Assembly (NCBI GenBank): GCA_020637515.1
Contig: JACKKG010000001.1
Span: 1,518,501-1,582,500, forward strand
Direction: 5' to 3'
Length of the DNA stretch: 64,000 bases
DNA from: Rhodobacter sp.
GTDB lineage: Bacteria; Pseudomonadota; Alphaproteobacteria; Rhodobacterales; Rhodobacteraceae
The position numbers and the translations under genes are program-made. A model generated the notes under the pieces. The model was given only the letters and a program-made list of their open reading frames with translations. It was not told the DNA's origin and did no database searches. Below, piece after piece: positions 41,843 through 49,882 of the stretch; position 1 is the first letter of the stretch; each line of letters begins with the position of its first letter.

Positions 41843-43003
41843 TCAGGCATGGGTCAGCGTCAGTTGCACCACATCGGTGCGCCCGGCGGCGAAGCTGGCC
41901 GCGCAGATCGCCAGGTAGTAGCGCCAGCCACGCAGGAACCGTTCGTCGCGTCCCTGCGCCCGCACGCGCGGCGCGGCGGCGGCAAGCCTGCGGTCCCATT
42001 CGCGGCAGGTCCGCGCATAGTCGGCCCCGAACGCAAAGCGGTCGCGCACGGCCAGCCCGGCCCGCCGGGCTTGCTCGGCGATGGCGCCGGTCGAGGGCAG
42101 CATGCCGCCCGGAAAGGTATAGTGCCGGATGAAATCGGACCCGCGGCGATAGGCGTCGAAATGCGCGTCGGGCACCGTGATCGCCTGCAAGGCCGCCGTT
42201 CCGCCCGGCGCCAGACGGTCGCGGAGCGTGGCGAAATACTGTGGCCAGTAGCGGTCGCCGACGGCCTCGATCATCTCGATCGAGACGATGGCGTCATAGC
42301 GCCCGCGCGTGTCGCGATAGTCCTGCAAGCGGATCTCGGCCCGTCCGTCCAGCCGGGCATCGGCATAGGCCTTCTGGCTGGGGGACACGGTGATCGCGGT
42401 GACCTGCCGGCCTTGGTCGGCCGCGCGTTCGGCCATCCCGCCCCAGCCGCAGCCGATTTCCAGCACGCGTTCGGCCGGGCCCAGACTGTGCAACAGGCGG
42501 TCGTATTTGCGCATCTGGCCGCGTTCGAGATCCGTGTCATCGGGCGCGAACAGTGCCGAGGAATAGGTCATCGAAGGGTCGAGCCACAGTTGATAGAACT
42601 CGTTGCCGACATCGTAATGGGCCTGGATGTTGCGCCGCGATCCCCGGCGCGAGTTGCGCCGCAGGACCCGGTCGATGGTGGTCAGCGCCAGCCGCTGCAG
42701 CGGGCCGGGACTGGCTGCGGCCTCGATCCGGTCGAAATTGTCCAGCGCGACGCGCGTCAGGGTCTCGACACAGGGGCTGTCCCACAGGCCGGCGACATGC
42801 GCCTCGCCAAAGCCGATGTCGCCGCGCGCCGCGACCGCACCGGCGACGGCCCAGTCGTGCAGATGCAGTTCGGCCTCTGGGCCGTGGGTGCCGAAATCGT
42901 GGCGATGCCCTTCGGGGGTGACCAGCCTGAGACGGCCGGTCGTGATCCCCTCGCAGGCGGTCAGGAACTGCCGCTGGAGGCGGCGGGTGACAAGGGATTT
43001 CAT
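41843..43003 (-). CDS. cyclopropane-fatty-acyl-phospholipid synthase-like methyltransferase
   Basis: 386 residues from ATG 43003, overlapping the DUF1365 stop by 4 nt. SAM-binding ERVLEIGCGWGGMAERAADQG and the CFA pattern NIQAHYDVGNEFYQLWLDPSMTYSSALF are complete, with the C-terminal HYTFPGGMLPS motif. It transfers a methyl group from SAM to the double bond of a membrane lipid acyl chain, giving a cyclopropane or branched/methylated chain. In Rhodobacter a related enzyme acts in furan-fatty-acid synthesis under sigma-E; which product forms here cannot be told from sequence. Confidence 0.88.
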   Translation of the reverse strand: MKSLVTRRLQRQFLTACEGITTGRLRLVTPEGHRHDFGTHGPEAELHLHDWAVAGAVAARGDIGFGEAHVAGLWDSPCVETLTRVALDNFDRIEAAASPGPLQRLALTTIDRVLRRNSRRGSRRNIQAHYDVGNEFYQLWLDPSMTYSSALFAPDDTDLERGQMRKYDRLLHSLGPAERVLEIGCGWGGMAERAADQGRQVTAITVSPSQKAYADARLDGRAEIRLQDYRDTRGRYDAIVSIEMIEAVGDRYWPQYFATLRDRLAPGGTAALQAITVPDAHFDAYRRGSDFIRHYTFPGGMLPSTGAIAEQARRAGLAVRDRFAFGADYARTCREWDRRLAAAAPRVRAQGRDERFLRGWRYYLAICAASFAAGRTDVVQLTLTHA

Positions 43004-43767
43004 CGGCTGACGTCCTGTTCCGGAGGGAGGGGTCTGGGCCTGTAGGCCACCCCCTTGAGCTTGAGCCTGAGCGCGTGCCAGTAGATCAGCGCCAGGGTGC
43101 GCAGCGGGCCAAAGGGCCGGCGCAGCGCCGCCGCCAGAAGTGCCCGGTCGGTCATCGGCACGCGTGCGCCTGACAGGGTCGCGATCAGCCCCTCGGTGCC
43201 CCGCGTCAGCACGATGCGGATGGCGATCCGGTCCGGGGACAGATCGAACGCAAAGCTGTAGCCGCCCGCGACATCCTGGAACGGCGAGACGTGAAAGACC
43301 TTTTCGGCGTGGATCCTGTCGCCGGGCCGGATCGGCGCATAGCCGGGGTTGGCGCACAGATACGAGTGCCGCTCGCCAAAGGTGTTCGAGACCTCGGCGA
43401 TCGCGGCGACCAGCGCGCCGTCCCGAAAGGCCAGCCAGAAACTGACCGGATTGAACCACAGCCCCAGAAACCGTGGCTGGGTGAGCAGGCGCAGGCTCAG
43501 CCCTTCGGGCGCGTCGTGCGCGGCCAGGACCTCGCGGGCCCAGGCCGCGCCGCGCCCGGCGCCTCGGGGGCCGCCGTGCATCCGGTCCGCGACCGAGGCC
43601 AGGTTGATGCGGTTGCGCGAGAAAAGTCGCGGATAGGGGCCGGGCGCGTCGGGGTCGATCAGCACATAATCGACGCCATGGCGAAACGCGTGGCGGGTCG
43701 ATCCCAGGCGGCTGTGCGTGGTCTCGCCGCGCAGGCATTCCGGCCGGTGGTCGGTCGCGATCGTCAT
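43000..43767 (-). CDS. DUF1365 protein
   Basis: 255 residues. DUF1365 features HSRLGSTRHAFRHGVDYVLID at the N-terminus, LLTQPRFLGLWFNPVSFWLAFRDG, and FHVSPFQDVAGGYSFAFDL. Widely found between a flavin amine-oxidase-like gene and a CFA-synthase-like gene, and thought to take part in lipid modification, but with no proven reaction. Both ends overlap neighbours by 4 nt, so it is tightly co-translated. Confidence 0.85.
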   Translation of the reverse strand: MTIATDHRPECLRGETTHSRLGSTRHAFRHGVDYVLIDPDAPGPYPRLFSRNRINLASVADRMHGGPRGAGRGAAWAREVLAAHDAPEGLSLRLLTQPRFLGLWFNPVSFWLAFRDGALVAAIAEVSNTFGERHSYLCANPGYAPIRPGDRIHAEKVFHVSPFQDVAGGYSFAFDLSPDRIAIRIVLTRGTEGLIATLSGARVPMTDRALLAAALRRPFGPLRTLALIYWHALRLKLKGVAYRPRPLPPEQDVSR

Positions 43768-45062
43768 GCCGGCACCGTCAGCGTCGCCGGCATCGACCCC
43801 AGCGCCCGGGCGACGCGCACCGCGCTGGCAAAGCCGTCCTCGTGAAAGCCGTGGCGCAACCAGGCGCCGGCGAACCAGGTGTGGTTGTCCCCGTTGCGCG
43901 CGGCGATCCGTTGCTGCGCGGCCATTGCCGCGCGGTCGAACACCGGATGATCGAACACGACCTCGTCGTGGATCAGGTCCTCGCGCACCGGGGTCTGCGG
44001 GTTCAAGGTGACGAACAGCGGGTCGTCGTCAGGGATGGATTGCAGCCGGTTCATCCAGTACGTCACGCCGACCGTGCGCTCCTGGCCCACCTGTTCGGCG
44101 CGATAGACCCATGACGACCAGCACGCCCGCCGGTTGGGCATCTGGCCGGGGTCGGCGTGCAGCACGGCGCGGTTGGGCCGATAGGCCACGGCCGACAGAT
44201 CGGCGCGTTCCCGGGCACTGGCATCGGCAAGAAGTGCCAGCGCCTGGTCGGAATGACAGGCCAGGATCACCGCGTCGAAGCGTTCCGGCAGGCCACGCTC
44301 GGGCCGGACCAAGGCGCCGGCCGCGTCGCGGGTGACCGTGCGCACCGGGCAGCCGCGGCGCAGATCGACGCCCAGCAGCGACAGACGCGCCTCGAGCCGG
44401 CGCACGTATTCGACGCTGCCGCCCTGGACCGTCCACCACTGGTGCTGGCCCCGCGGCGACAGCAGCGCATGGTTGCGAAAGAAGCGCAGCAGGCTTTTCG
44501 CCGGAAAGCCGCCGATCTCGGACGAGGGCGTGGACCAGATCGCCCCGCAGATCGGCAGCAGATAATCGCGCCGAAAGGCCTCGCCCAGGCCCAGGGCGCG
44601 CGTCAGGTCATCCACCGTCATCGTGTCGTCGAGCGCCGCCGCCTCGGCCTGGGCGTTGAAGCGCAACAGGTCGCGCAACATGCCCAGAAAGGCCGGATTG
44701 ACCAGGTTGCGGCGCTGGGCGAACAGGCTCGACAGATCGCGCAGCGCGTATTCCAGCCGGCCGTTGTCCAGGCTGACGCCAAAGCTCATGTCGCTTTTGG
44801 CCACCGGCACATCGAGATCCGCGAACAGCCGGGTCAGATGCGGGTAGTTGGCATAATTGAAGACGATGAAGCCCGTATCCACGGGCTGATCGCCCCGTCG
44901 GCCGGCGATCACGGTGCGCGCGTGTCCCCCCAGCCGGGGCGCGGCCTCGAACAGGGTGACGCGGTTGGCGGGCGCCAGCAGATAGGCTGCCGCCAGACCG
45001 GCAATGCCGCCGCCGACGATGGCGATGGATCGGGGCGGAGCGATCGGGGTGTCGAAGGACAT
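43764..45062 (-). CDS. flavin amine-oxidase-like FAD/NAD(P) oxidoreductase
   Basis: 432 residues from ATG 45062. FAD fold SIAIVGGGIAGLAAAYLL (about 12-29), GGHARTV at about 44, and the C-terminal NGDNHTWFAGAWLRHGFHEDG. The group is related to desaturases and amine oxidases that work on lipids, including proteins of furan-fatty-acid synthesis in Rhodobacter. First gene of a leftward four-gene set (this, DUF1365, CFA-like, DUF3833), with a sigma-E-type promoter 84-109 nt upstream. Acts probably on membrane acyl chains; this is inference from context. Confidence 0.82.
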   Translation of the reverse strand: MSFDTPIAPPRSIAIVGGGIAGLAAAYLLAPANRVTLFEAAPRLGGHARTVIAGRRGDQPVDTGFIVFNYANYPHLTRLFADLDVPVAKSDMSFGVSLDNGRLEYALRDLSSLFAQRRNLVNPAFLGMLRDLLRFNAQAEAAALDDTMTVDDLTRALGLGEAFRRDYLLPICGAIWSTPSSEIGGFPAKSLLRFFRNHALLSPRGQHQWWTVQGGSVEYVRRLEARLSLLGVDLRRGCPVRTVTRDAAGALVRPERGLPERFDAVILACHSDQALALLADASARERADLSAVAYRPNRAVLHADPGQMPNRRACWSSWVYRAEQVGQERTVGVTYWMNRLQSIPDDDPLFVTLNPQTPVREDLIHDEVVFDHPVFDRAAMAAQQRIAARNGDNHTWFAGAWLRHGFHEDGFASAVRVARALGSMPATLTVPA

Positions 45063-45145
45063 GCGCTTTCCTGTCTCTGGCCTGTCACTGGCCTGGTTCG
45101 GGTCTGGTTCGGGCGGGGCCCCGGCTGGGCGTCGATTGACAGGGA

Positions 45146-45171
45146 TACGGCGCGCGCCGCGCATCGGATCA
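45146..45171 (-). promoter_or_regulatory. sigma-E (RpoE)-type promoter for the lipid operon
   Basis: On the minus strand TGATCC (45171-45166), 15-nt spacer, CCGTA (45150-45146), the same pattern and spacing as the divergent rpoE promoter (TGATCC, 15 nt, GCGTA). It gives a leader of about 77 nt to the ATG at 45062. Confidence 0.72.
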
Positions 45172-45234
45172 CACGCGCCGGTCCTTTCGGGCGGATCGGG
45201 TCGGGCGGATCGGGTCGGGTGGATCGGGAAAAAC

Positions 45235-45260
45235 TGATCCGATCCTTGGCGCGGCGCGTA
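45235..45260 (+). promoter_or_regulatory. sigma-E (RpoE)-type promoter for rpoE-chrR
   Basis: TGATCC (45235-45240), 15-nt spacer, GCGTA (45256-45260). TGATCC with a GCGTA-like -10 is the pattern of the RpoE target promoter in Rhodobacter. A start near 45267-45269 is expected, which coincides with an in-frame ATG at 45269. Confidence 0.75.
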
Positions 45261-45361
45261 ACCTCGCTATGCTGAACGAGACCGACACACTTCAAACGGC
45301 ACGCGTGAGGCCCGCCCCGGCGACCGGGGCAGGGCTGGCGCGGCTGGGGCAGACAGGGCGG

Positions 45362-45931
45362 ATGAACCCCGACGACACGCACGATGGGCTTTCCCCGCCG
45401 ACCCAATGGCTGCTTGCGGTGCGTGACCGGCGCGACCGCGCGGCCTTTGGCCGTCTCTTCGACCATTTCGCGCCGCGTCTGACGACGATGATGCTGCGCG
45501 CGGGCATGGGGCGGGCAATGGCCGATGACGTGGTGCAGGACGTCATGCTGACGGCCTGGCAAAAGGCCCATCTGTTCGACCCCGCGCGGGCGCAGGCCTC
45601 GGCCTGGATCTACCGCATCGCGCGCAACCGCCAGATCGACATCCTGCGGCGTGAGCGCCGCCCGGTGCCCGATGCCCTGCGCCCGTCCGAGGACGACCAG
45701 CACGACGACGACGCCCTGTCGGCGCTGGCCCTCGATCAAGAGGCCACGCGCCTGCGCGCCGCGCTCGATGCGCTGACCGCAGACCAGCGCGCGGTGATCG
45801 AACAGGCCTATCTGGGCGATCTGTCCCACACCGAGATCCGCCAGCGCACCGGCCTGCCGCTGGGAACCATCAAGTCGCGCATCCGCCTGGCCCTGGAGCG
45901 GTTGCGCCATGAACTGAAGGAACTACGCTGA
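45362..45931 (+). CDS. rpoE: ECF sigma factor RpoE (singlet-oxygen type)
   Basis: 189 residues from ATG 45362, or 220 from an in-frame ATG at 45269. Sigma-70 region 2 (AFGRLFDHFAPRLTTMMLRAG; QDVMLTAWQKAHLFDPARAQASAWIYRIARNRQIDILRRERRP) and region 4 (YLGDLSHTEIRQRTGLPLGTIKSRIRLALERLRHEL) are complete and close to the ECF11 group of Rhodobacter. ChrR, encoded 2 nt downstream, should hold it inactive until singlet oxygen or related stress. The shorter start fits family length; the longer one would make an almost leaderless mRNA. Confidence 0.93.
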   Translation: MNPDDTHDGLSPPTQWLLAVRDRRDRAAFGRLFDHFAPRLTTMMLRAGMGRAMADDVVQDVMLTAWQKAHLFDPARAQASAWIYRIARNRQIDILRRERRPVPDALRPSEDDQHDDDALSALALDQEATRLRAALDALTADQRAVIEQAYLGDLSHTEIRQRTGLPLGTIKSRIRLALERLRHELKELR

Positions 45932-45933
45932 CC

Positions 45934-46584
45934 ATGTCGCCCGTCACCCATCACATCCCGGATGACATCATCGAAGCCTATGCCTCGGGCGCGTTGCCAC
46001 ATGCCTTTTCGGTGGTGGTGGCGACTCATCTGTCGCTCTGTGCCTCGTGCCGTGCCACAGCCGAGGCCTGCGACGTGCTGGCTGGAACCGCGCTGGATGC
46101 GCTGGACGCCGGTGCGCCGGATGCCGATCTGCGCGCCCGCACGCTGGCCGCGCTGGATGCGCCCGCGCCCCGGTCCGCGCGCGCCGAACGGCCCGCCCCG
46201 TCGTCCGGTGGCCTGTTCCCCGGCCCGGTGACGGCGGAACTGCGCGGCCGGCCCCCCCGGTGGCGCAGTCTCGGGGCGGGTATCCGCCAGCAGATCCTGA
46301 CCGCCGGCCCCCTGGGCACGGTGCGCCTGCTGTCCATTCCCGGCGGCAAGGCGGTGCCCGATCACGGCCACAACGGGCTGGAACTGACGCTGGTGCTGCA
46401 AGGCAGTTTCCAGGACCAGACCGGCCACTACCGGCGCGGCGACGTGCAGGTCGTGTCCGACGAGGTCGAGCATACGCCGGTCGCGGACGCGGGGCCCACC
46501 TGCATCTGCCTGGCGGCGACCGACGCGCCGCTGCGCTTCAACGCGCTGATCCCGCGCCTGCTGCAAGGGGTGTTCCGCATCTGA
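45934..46584 (+). CDS. chrR: zinc-dependent anti-sigma factor ChrR
   Basis: 216 residues. The N-terminal anti-sigma domain has the zinc ligands H6, H32, C36 and C39 (HxxxCxxC), and the C-terminal cupin domain has H144, H146, E150 and H180 plus the CIC pair C190/C192. These are the residues shown to matter in Rhodobacter sphaeroides ChrR, where zinc binding and the cupin signal release of RpoE on singlet oxygen. Starts 2 nt after the rpoE stop. Low-complexity Ala/Pro linker at about 75-95. Convergent with the N-ATPase operon. Confidence 0.93.
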   Translation: MSPVTHHIPDDIIEAYASGALPHAFSVVVATHLSLCASCRATAEACDVLAGTALDALDAGAPDADLRARTLAALDAPAPRSARAERPAPSSGGLFPGPVTAELRGRPPRWRSLGAGIRQQILTAGPLGTVRLLSIPGGKAVPDHGHNGLELTLVLQGSFQDQTGHYRRGDVQVVSDEVEHTPVADAGPTCICLAATDAPLRFNALIPRLLQGVFRI

Positions 46585-46631
46585 CCGGCGCGTGCCCGCC
46601 GCCGCCTGGCCCCGGGCGCAAAGGGGGCGGT

Positions 46632-47453
46632 TCAGACCGAACCGCGCTGACGGCCGGCGGCCAGTTCGATCAACTCGGTCGTCATCGCCTCTTGCCGGGC
46701 CTGGCGCTGGCGCTGTTCGACGGCGAGGCGGCGGTCCTTGATGTGGGCCTCGGCCCGGGCCATGGCCTCGATCCGGGCCAGGTTCTCGACCCGCAGCCCC
46801 TCGCTGAGGGCGCGGGCGATGGCGGCGAACAGCAGTTCCATCAGCAACAACCGTGCCAGATCGGGCGCGGGCAGGGTGGTCAGGGGCGGCACGATCTCCC
46901 GCGGCGGGCGGTCCGACCCGGCCGGGGGCCAGATCGGATGCAGGGCGATCGGCAGGCCGGGTTCGTCCCGGCCCGACAGCGTGGCGATCGGCCCGGGATG
47001 CGCAGCGGTCAGCGTGACGATGGCGTCGGTGATCCGGCTGGCCAGCGCCGGGATGTCGGCGGGGGTCGCCGGCAGATCGGCCGTGAAGCGCGGCGTGATC
47101 CCGCCTTCGGCCAGCAGGGCGACGGTGCGCTGACCGACGACCAGCAACCCGGCGCCGGCGGGCACCAGATCGCGCGCGGCCTCGGCCAGGCGCAGGGGGT
47201 AGGCGCCGCAAAACCCCTGCGCGGCGCCGATCAGCAGCACCAGCCCGGGCCCGGACGGGTGCGAACCGGCCACCGGCGCGGCCAGCCGGACCAGCGCCGC
47301 GCGCACCTGCGCCTCGTAGGCCGCAAGGGCTGCCAGGGTGCCGCGCGCGGCGGCGGCATTGCCCGAGGCCATGGCCCTGAGCGCGCCGACCACTTCGCCG
47401 ATCTCGTTGATGGCGGTCAGCCGGCGCTGCAAGAGGTCCGGCCGTTCGGTCAC
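46632..47453 (-). CDS. atpG: N-ATPase gamma subunit
   Basis: 273 residues from GTG 47453, overlapping the alpha stop by 4 nt (GTGA). N-terminal helix LLQRRLTAINEIGEVVGALRAMASGNAAAAR and C-terminal helix MARAEAHIKDRRLAVEQRQRQARQEAMTTELIELAAG match the coiled-coil shaft of gamma. Shorter than standard F1 gamma (about 290). Last gene of the nine-gene N-ATPase operon. Confidence 0.88.
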   Translation of the reverse strand: MTERPDLLQRRLTAINEIGEVVGALRAMASGNAAAARGTLAALAAYEAQVRAALVRLAAPVAGSHPSGPGLVLLIGAAQGFCGAYPLRLAEAARDLVPAGAGLLVVGQRTVALLAEGGITPRFTADLPATPADIPALASRITDAIVTLTAAHPGPIATLSGRDEPGLPIALHPIWPPAGSDRPPREIVPPLTTLPAPDLARLLLMELLFAAIARALSEGLRVENLARIEAMARAEAHIKDRRLAVEQRQRQARQEAMTTELIELAAGRQRGSV

Positions 47454-48931
47454 GGCAAGCCCGCCGCCTGGCGCACCGCCCCGACCAGCGCCGCGCGGGT
47501 TTCGGGCGGCAGGGCCCCCGCGGGAAGGGTGGGCAGCGCGGCGGTGCGCAGCGCCTGTTTCAGCGCCGGCAGCCGCGCGGGATCGAGCCCGTCCAGAACT
47601 CCGTCCTGTAGCGCCGCCAGCAGGGCCACCTGCGCCGCCGGTTCCAGGGGCGCGAGACGCTCTTGCGCCAGCAGCGCCGCGATCCGTTCGCCGCGCACCA
47701 GTCGCGCGCCACCCGTGCTGTCGCCAAAGCCGCCAAAGCGCGCGAACATCTTCATTTCCAGGAATTGCGCATAATCCAGACGCAGCCGCCCCGCCACCGC
47801 CTTCAGCGCGGCCGACTGGGCCTTGCCGCCGACGCGGCTGACCGACAGGCCGACATCGACCGCGGGCCGCTGGTTTGCGGCGAACAGCGTGGCCGAGGTG
47901 ACGATCTGTCCATCCGCGATCGAGATCAGGTTGGTCGGGATATAGGCCGACAGGTTGCCCGCGTCGATCTCGGCAATCGGCAGGGCGGTCAGCGTTCCAC
48001 CGCCCCGCGCCGCCGACAACGCGCCCGCGCGTTCGAGCAGGCGCGCGTGCAGATAGAATATGTCGCCCGGATAGGCCTCGCGTCCCGGGGGTTGGCCCGC
48101 CAGCAGCGCCAGTTCGCGGTGCGTGGCCGCGTGGCGGGTCAGGTCGTCGTGGACGATCAGCACGCGCTCGCCCCGGTCGCGGAACCATTCGGCCATGCTG
48201 GTTGCGGCAAAGGGCGCCAACCAGCGCAACCCGGGCTGGGCCGAGGGTTCGGCGATCACGAACAGGATACGGTCGGGATCGCCCTTGTCGCGCAGCGCCT
48301 CGATCACGCGGCGCACCGCCGACAGCCGCTGACCGATGGCGACATAGACGCAGACCGTGCCCTGGCGCGACTGCGTGGCGATGGCGTCGATGGCCAGCGC
48401 GGTCTTGCCGGTCTGGCGCTCGCCGATGATGAGTTCGCGCTGGCCGTGTCCGATGGCGAACATCGCGTCCACCACCAGCAGCCCGGTGTCCATGGGCGTG
48501 CTGACGAAATCGCGCTCGATGATGGAGGGGGCCGGGCGTTCGGCGGGCAGCAGGGTGTCGGCCTCGGGTGCTGGCCGGTCGTCCAGCGGGCGGCCCAGCG
48601 GGTCCAGCACCCGGCCCAGCAGGGCGGCACCCGCCGGCACCGACAGCACGGCGCCGCTGCGTCGCACGACGCTGCCCGCGCCGACGCCGACGCCGGGATC
48701 GAGGAACGCCGCGTGCAGGCTGTCCTCGTCAAGCGACAGCACGAAACCGCGCGCGCCCGTGTCGAAGATCAGCACCTCGTTCAGGCCCGCGCCCGGCAAC
48801 CCGTCCACCCGGGCAATGCCGTCGGCCAGCGACAGGACGGTGCCACGCTCGCTGGCCTCGGGGCCAAGCGGGGTGTTGGCGATCGTGCCCAGCAGGGGCG
48901 CCAGGGCGGGGTCAGTGGCCGGCATCGTCAT
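47450..48931 (-). CDS. atpA: N-ATPase alpha subunit
   Basis: 493 residues from ATG 48931 (ATG 48925 is also possible). Walker A GERQTGKT at 170-177, LTALPIAEIDAGNLSAYIPTNLISIADGQI and the alpha-type VSRVGGKAQ follow. Non-catalytic nucleotide-binding partner of beta in the F1-like head. Overlaps the b-subunit gene by 20 nt. Divergent from standard F-type alpha at the N-terminus, as is usual for N-type ATPases. Confidence 0.92.
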   Translation of the reverse strand: MTMPATDPALAPLLGTIANTPLGPEASERGTVLSLADGIARVDGLPGAGLNEVLIFDTGARGFVLSLDEDSLHAAFLDPGVGVGAGSVVRRSGAVLSVPAGAALLGRVLDPLGRPLDDRPAPEADTLLPAERPAPSIIERDFVSTPMDTGLLVVDAMFAIGHGQRELIIGERQTGKTALAIDAIATQSRQGTVCVYVAIGQRLSAVRRVIEALRDKGDPDRILFVIAEPSAQPGLRWLAPFAATSMAEWFRDRGERVLIVHDDLTRHAATHRELALLAGQPPGREAYPGDIFYLHARLLERAGALSAARGGGTLTALPIAEIDAGNLSAYIPTNLISIADGQIVTSATLFAANQRPAVDVGLSVSRVGGKAQSAALKAVAGRLRLDYAQFLEMKMFARFGGFGDSTGGARLVRGERIAALLAQERLAPLEPAAQVALLAALQDGVLDGLDPARLPALKQALRTAALPTLPAGALPPETRAALVGAVRQAAGLP

Positions 48932-49637
48932 GGAGAGCCTGGGCAATACGGTCGATGTCATGGGCGAGCGAGTTCTGAACCACGCCGCTGTCGCTGCGCA
49001 GATCGAGCCCGGCGATCAGGGCCGGGTCGGTGTCGATCCGGGGGGCGATGCCATGGGGGGCCAGCGCCTGCAGAATCGCCGCGTGTTCCGCCGGGTCGGG
49101 CGGCGTGGCGCTGACCAGGCGCAGGTTGCCGCCCCGCACCAACGCCGCGCGCCGGGCCGCGGGCAGGTCGTTCAGCAGATCCGCGAGGCGCGCGGCATAG
49201 CCCGGCAGCCCGGCCGGTTGCGCGGCGAGGGCCCGGCCTGCCGCCGCCATCCCCAGGTCGATCGCCTGCCGCAGCCCCTGCGCGGCGCGCGCGCGGGTTT
49301 CGCGCTCGAGCGCGGCGCGCCCTTCTGCGATCTGGTGCGCGGCCTCGGTGTGGGCGGCCTGGATCTGCGCCTGACGCAAGGCCTCGGCTTCGGCCCGCGC
49401 CTGGGTCAGGACCGCGTCCCGTGCGGTTCGGTTGGCCTGCGCTTCGGCCTGCGCGGCCCCTTCGGCGTCGCGGGCGGCCTGCCGCGCGACCTCGGCCGCG
49501 TCCAGCGCGGCGGCGGTTTCGCGGCGCCGCCGTTCCACGATCTCAGCAACCGGACGGAACAGGAAATGCCGCAAGATGGCCAGCAGGATCAGGACATTGG
49601 CGGCCTGCAGGCCAAAGGTCCACCAGTCGAAGCTCAT
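48912..49637 (-). CDS. atpF: N-ATPase b subunit with delta-like C-terminal domain
   Basis: 241 residues from ATG 49637 (ATGA overlap with the c gene). One N-terminal membrane helix (about 8-26), a long Ala/Arg/Glu helix (about 30-160), then a C-terminal domain (about 165-241) with LVRGGNLRLVSA, PRIDTDPALIAGLDLRSDSGVVQNSLAHDIDRIAQAL. That end resembles the last part of delta/OSCP, and no separate delta gene is present in the operon. It is therefore a fused b-delta stalk, as reported for N-ATPases. Confidence 0.85.
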   Translation of the reverse strand: MSFDWWTFGLQAANVLILLAILRHFLFRPVAEIVERRRRETAAALDAAEVARQAARDAEGAAQAEAQANRTARDAVLTQARAEAEALRQAQIQAAHTEAAHQIAEGRAALERETRARAAQGLRQAIDLGMAAAGRALAAQPAGLPGYAARLADLLNDLPAARRAALVRGGNLRLVSATPPDPAEHAAILQALAPHGIAPRIDTDPALIAGLDLRSDSGVVQNSLAHDIDRIAQALHDDAGH

Positions 49638-49882
49638 TGCACGAAGGGGTTGGCGAACAGCAGAAGCAGCGCGACGACCAGGCAGTAGATGGCGGTCGTC
49701 TCGATCATCGCGAGGCCGACGAACAGCGTGCGCGAGATGCTGCCGGCGGCCTCGGGCTGGCGCGCGATGGCTTCGAGGGCGGTGGCCACGGCGCGGCCTT
49801 CGGCCAGGGCCGGCCCCAGCGCCCCAAAGGACACGGCAAAGGCCGCGCCGAGGATGCTGGCGATCTGGATAAGGTCTGTCAT
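49634..49882 (-). CDS. atpE: N-ATPase c subunit (rotor ring)
   Basis: 82 residues, two helices. Ion-site residues: E61, T62, T63 and Y66 in AMIETTAIY, and E28 in helix 1 (ALAEGR). By alignment to the Na+-type c subunit of Ilyobacter these sit at positions 65, 66, 67, 70 and 32, and E28 replaces Q32. The loop ARQPEA is typical. Two carboxylates per site is a known N-ATPase c feature; the ion (Na+ or H+) cannot be decided from sequence. Confidence 0.92.
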   Translation of the reverse strand: MTDLIQIASILGAAFAVSFGALGPALAEGRAVATALEAIARQPEAAGSISRTLFVGLAMIETTAIYCLVVALLLLFANPFVQ

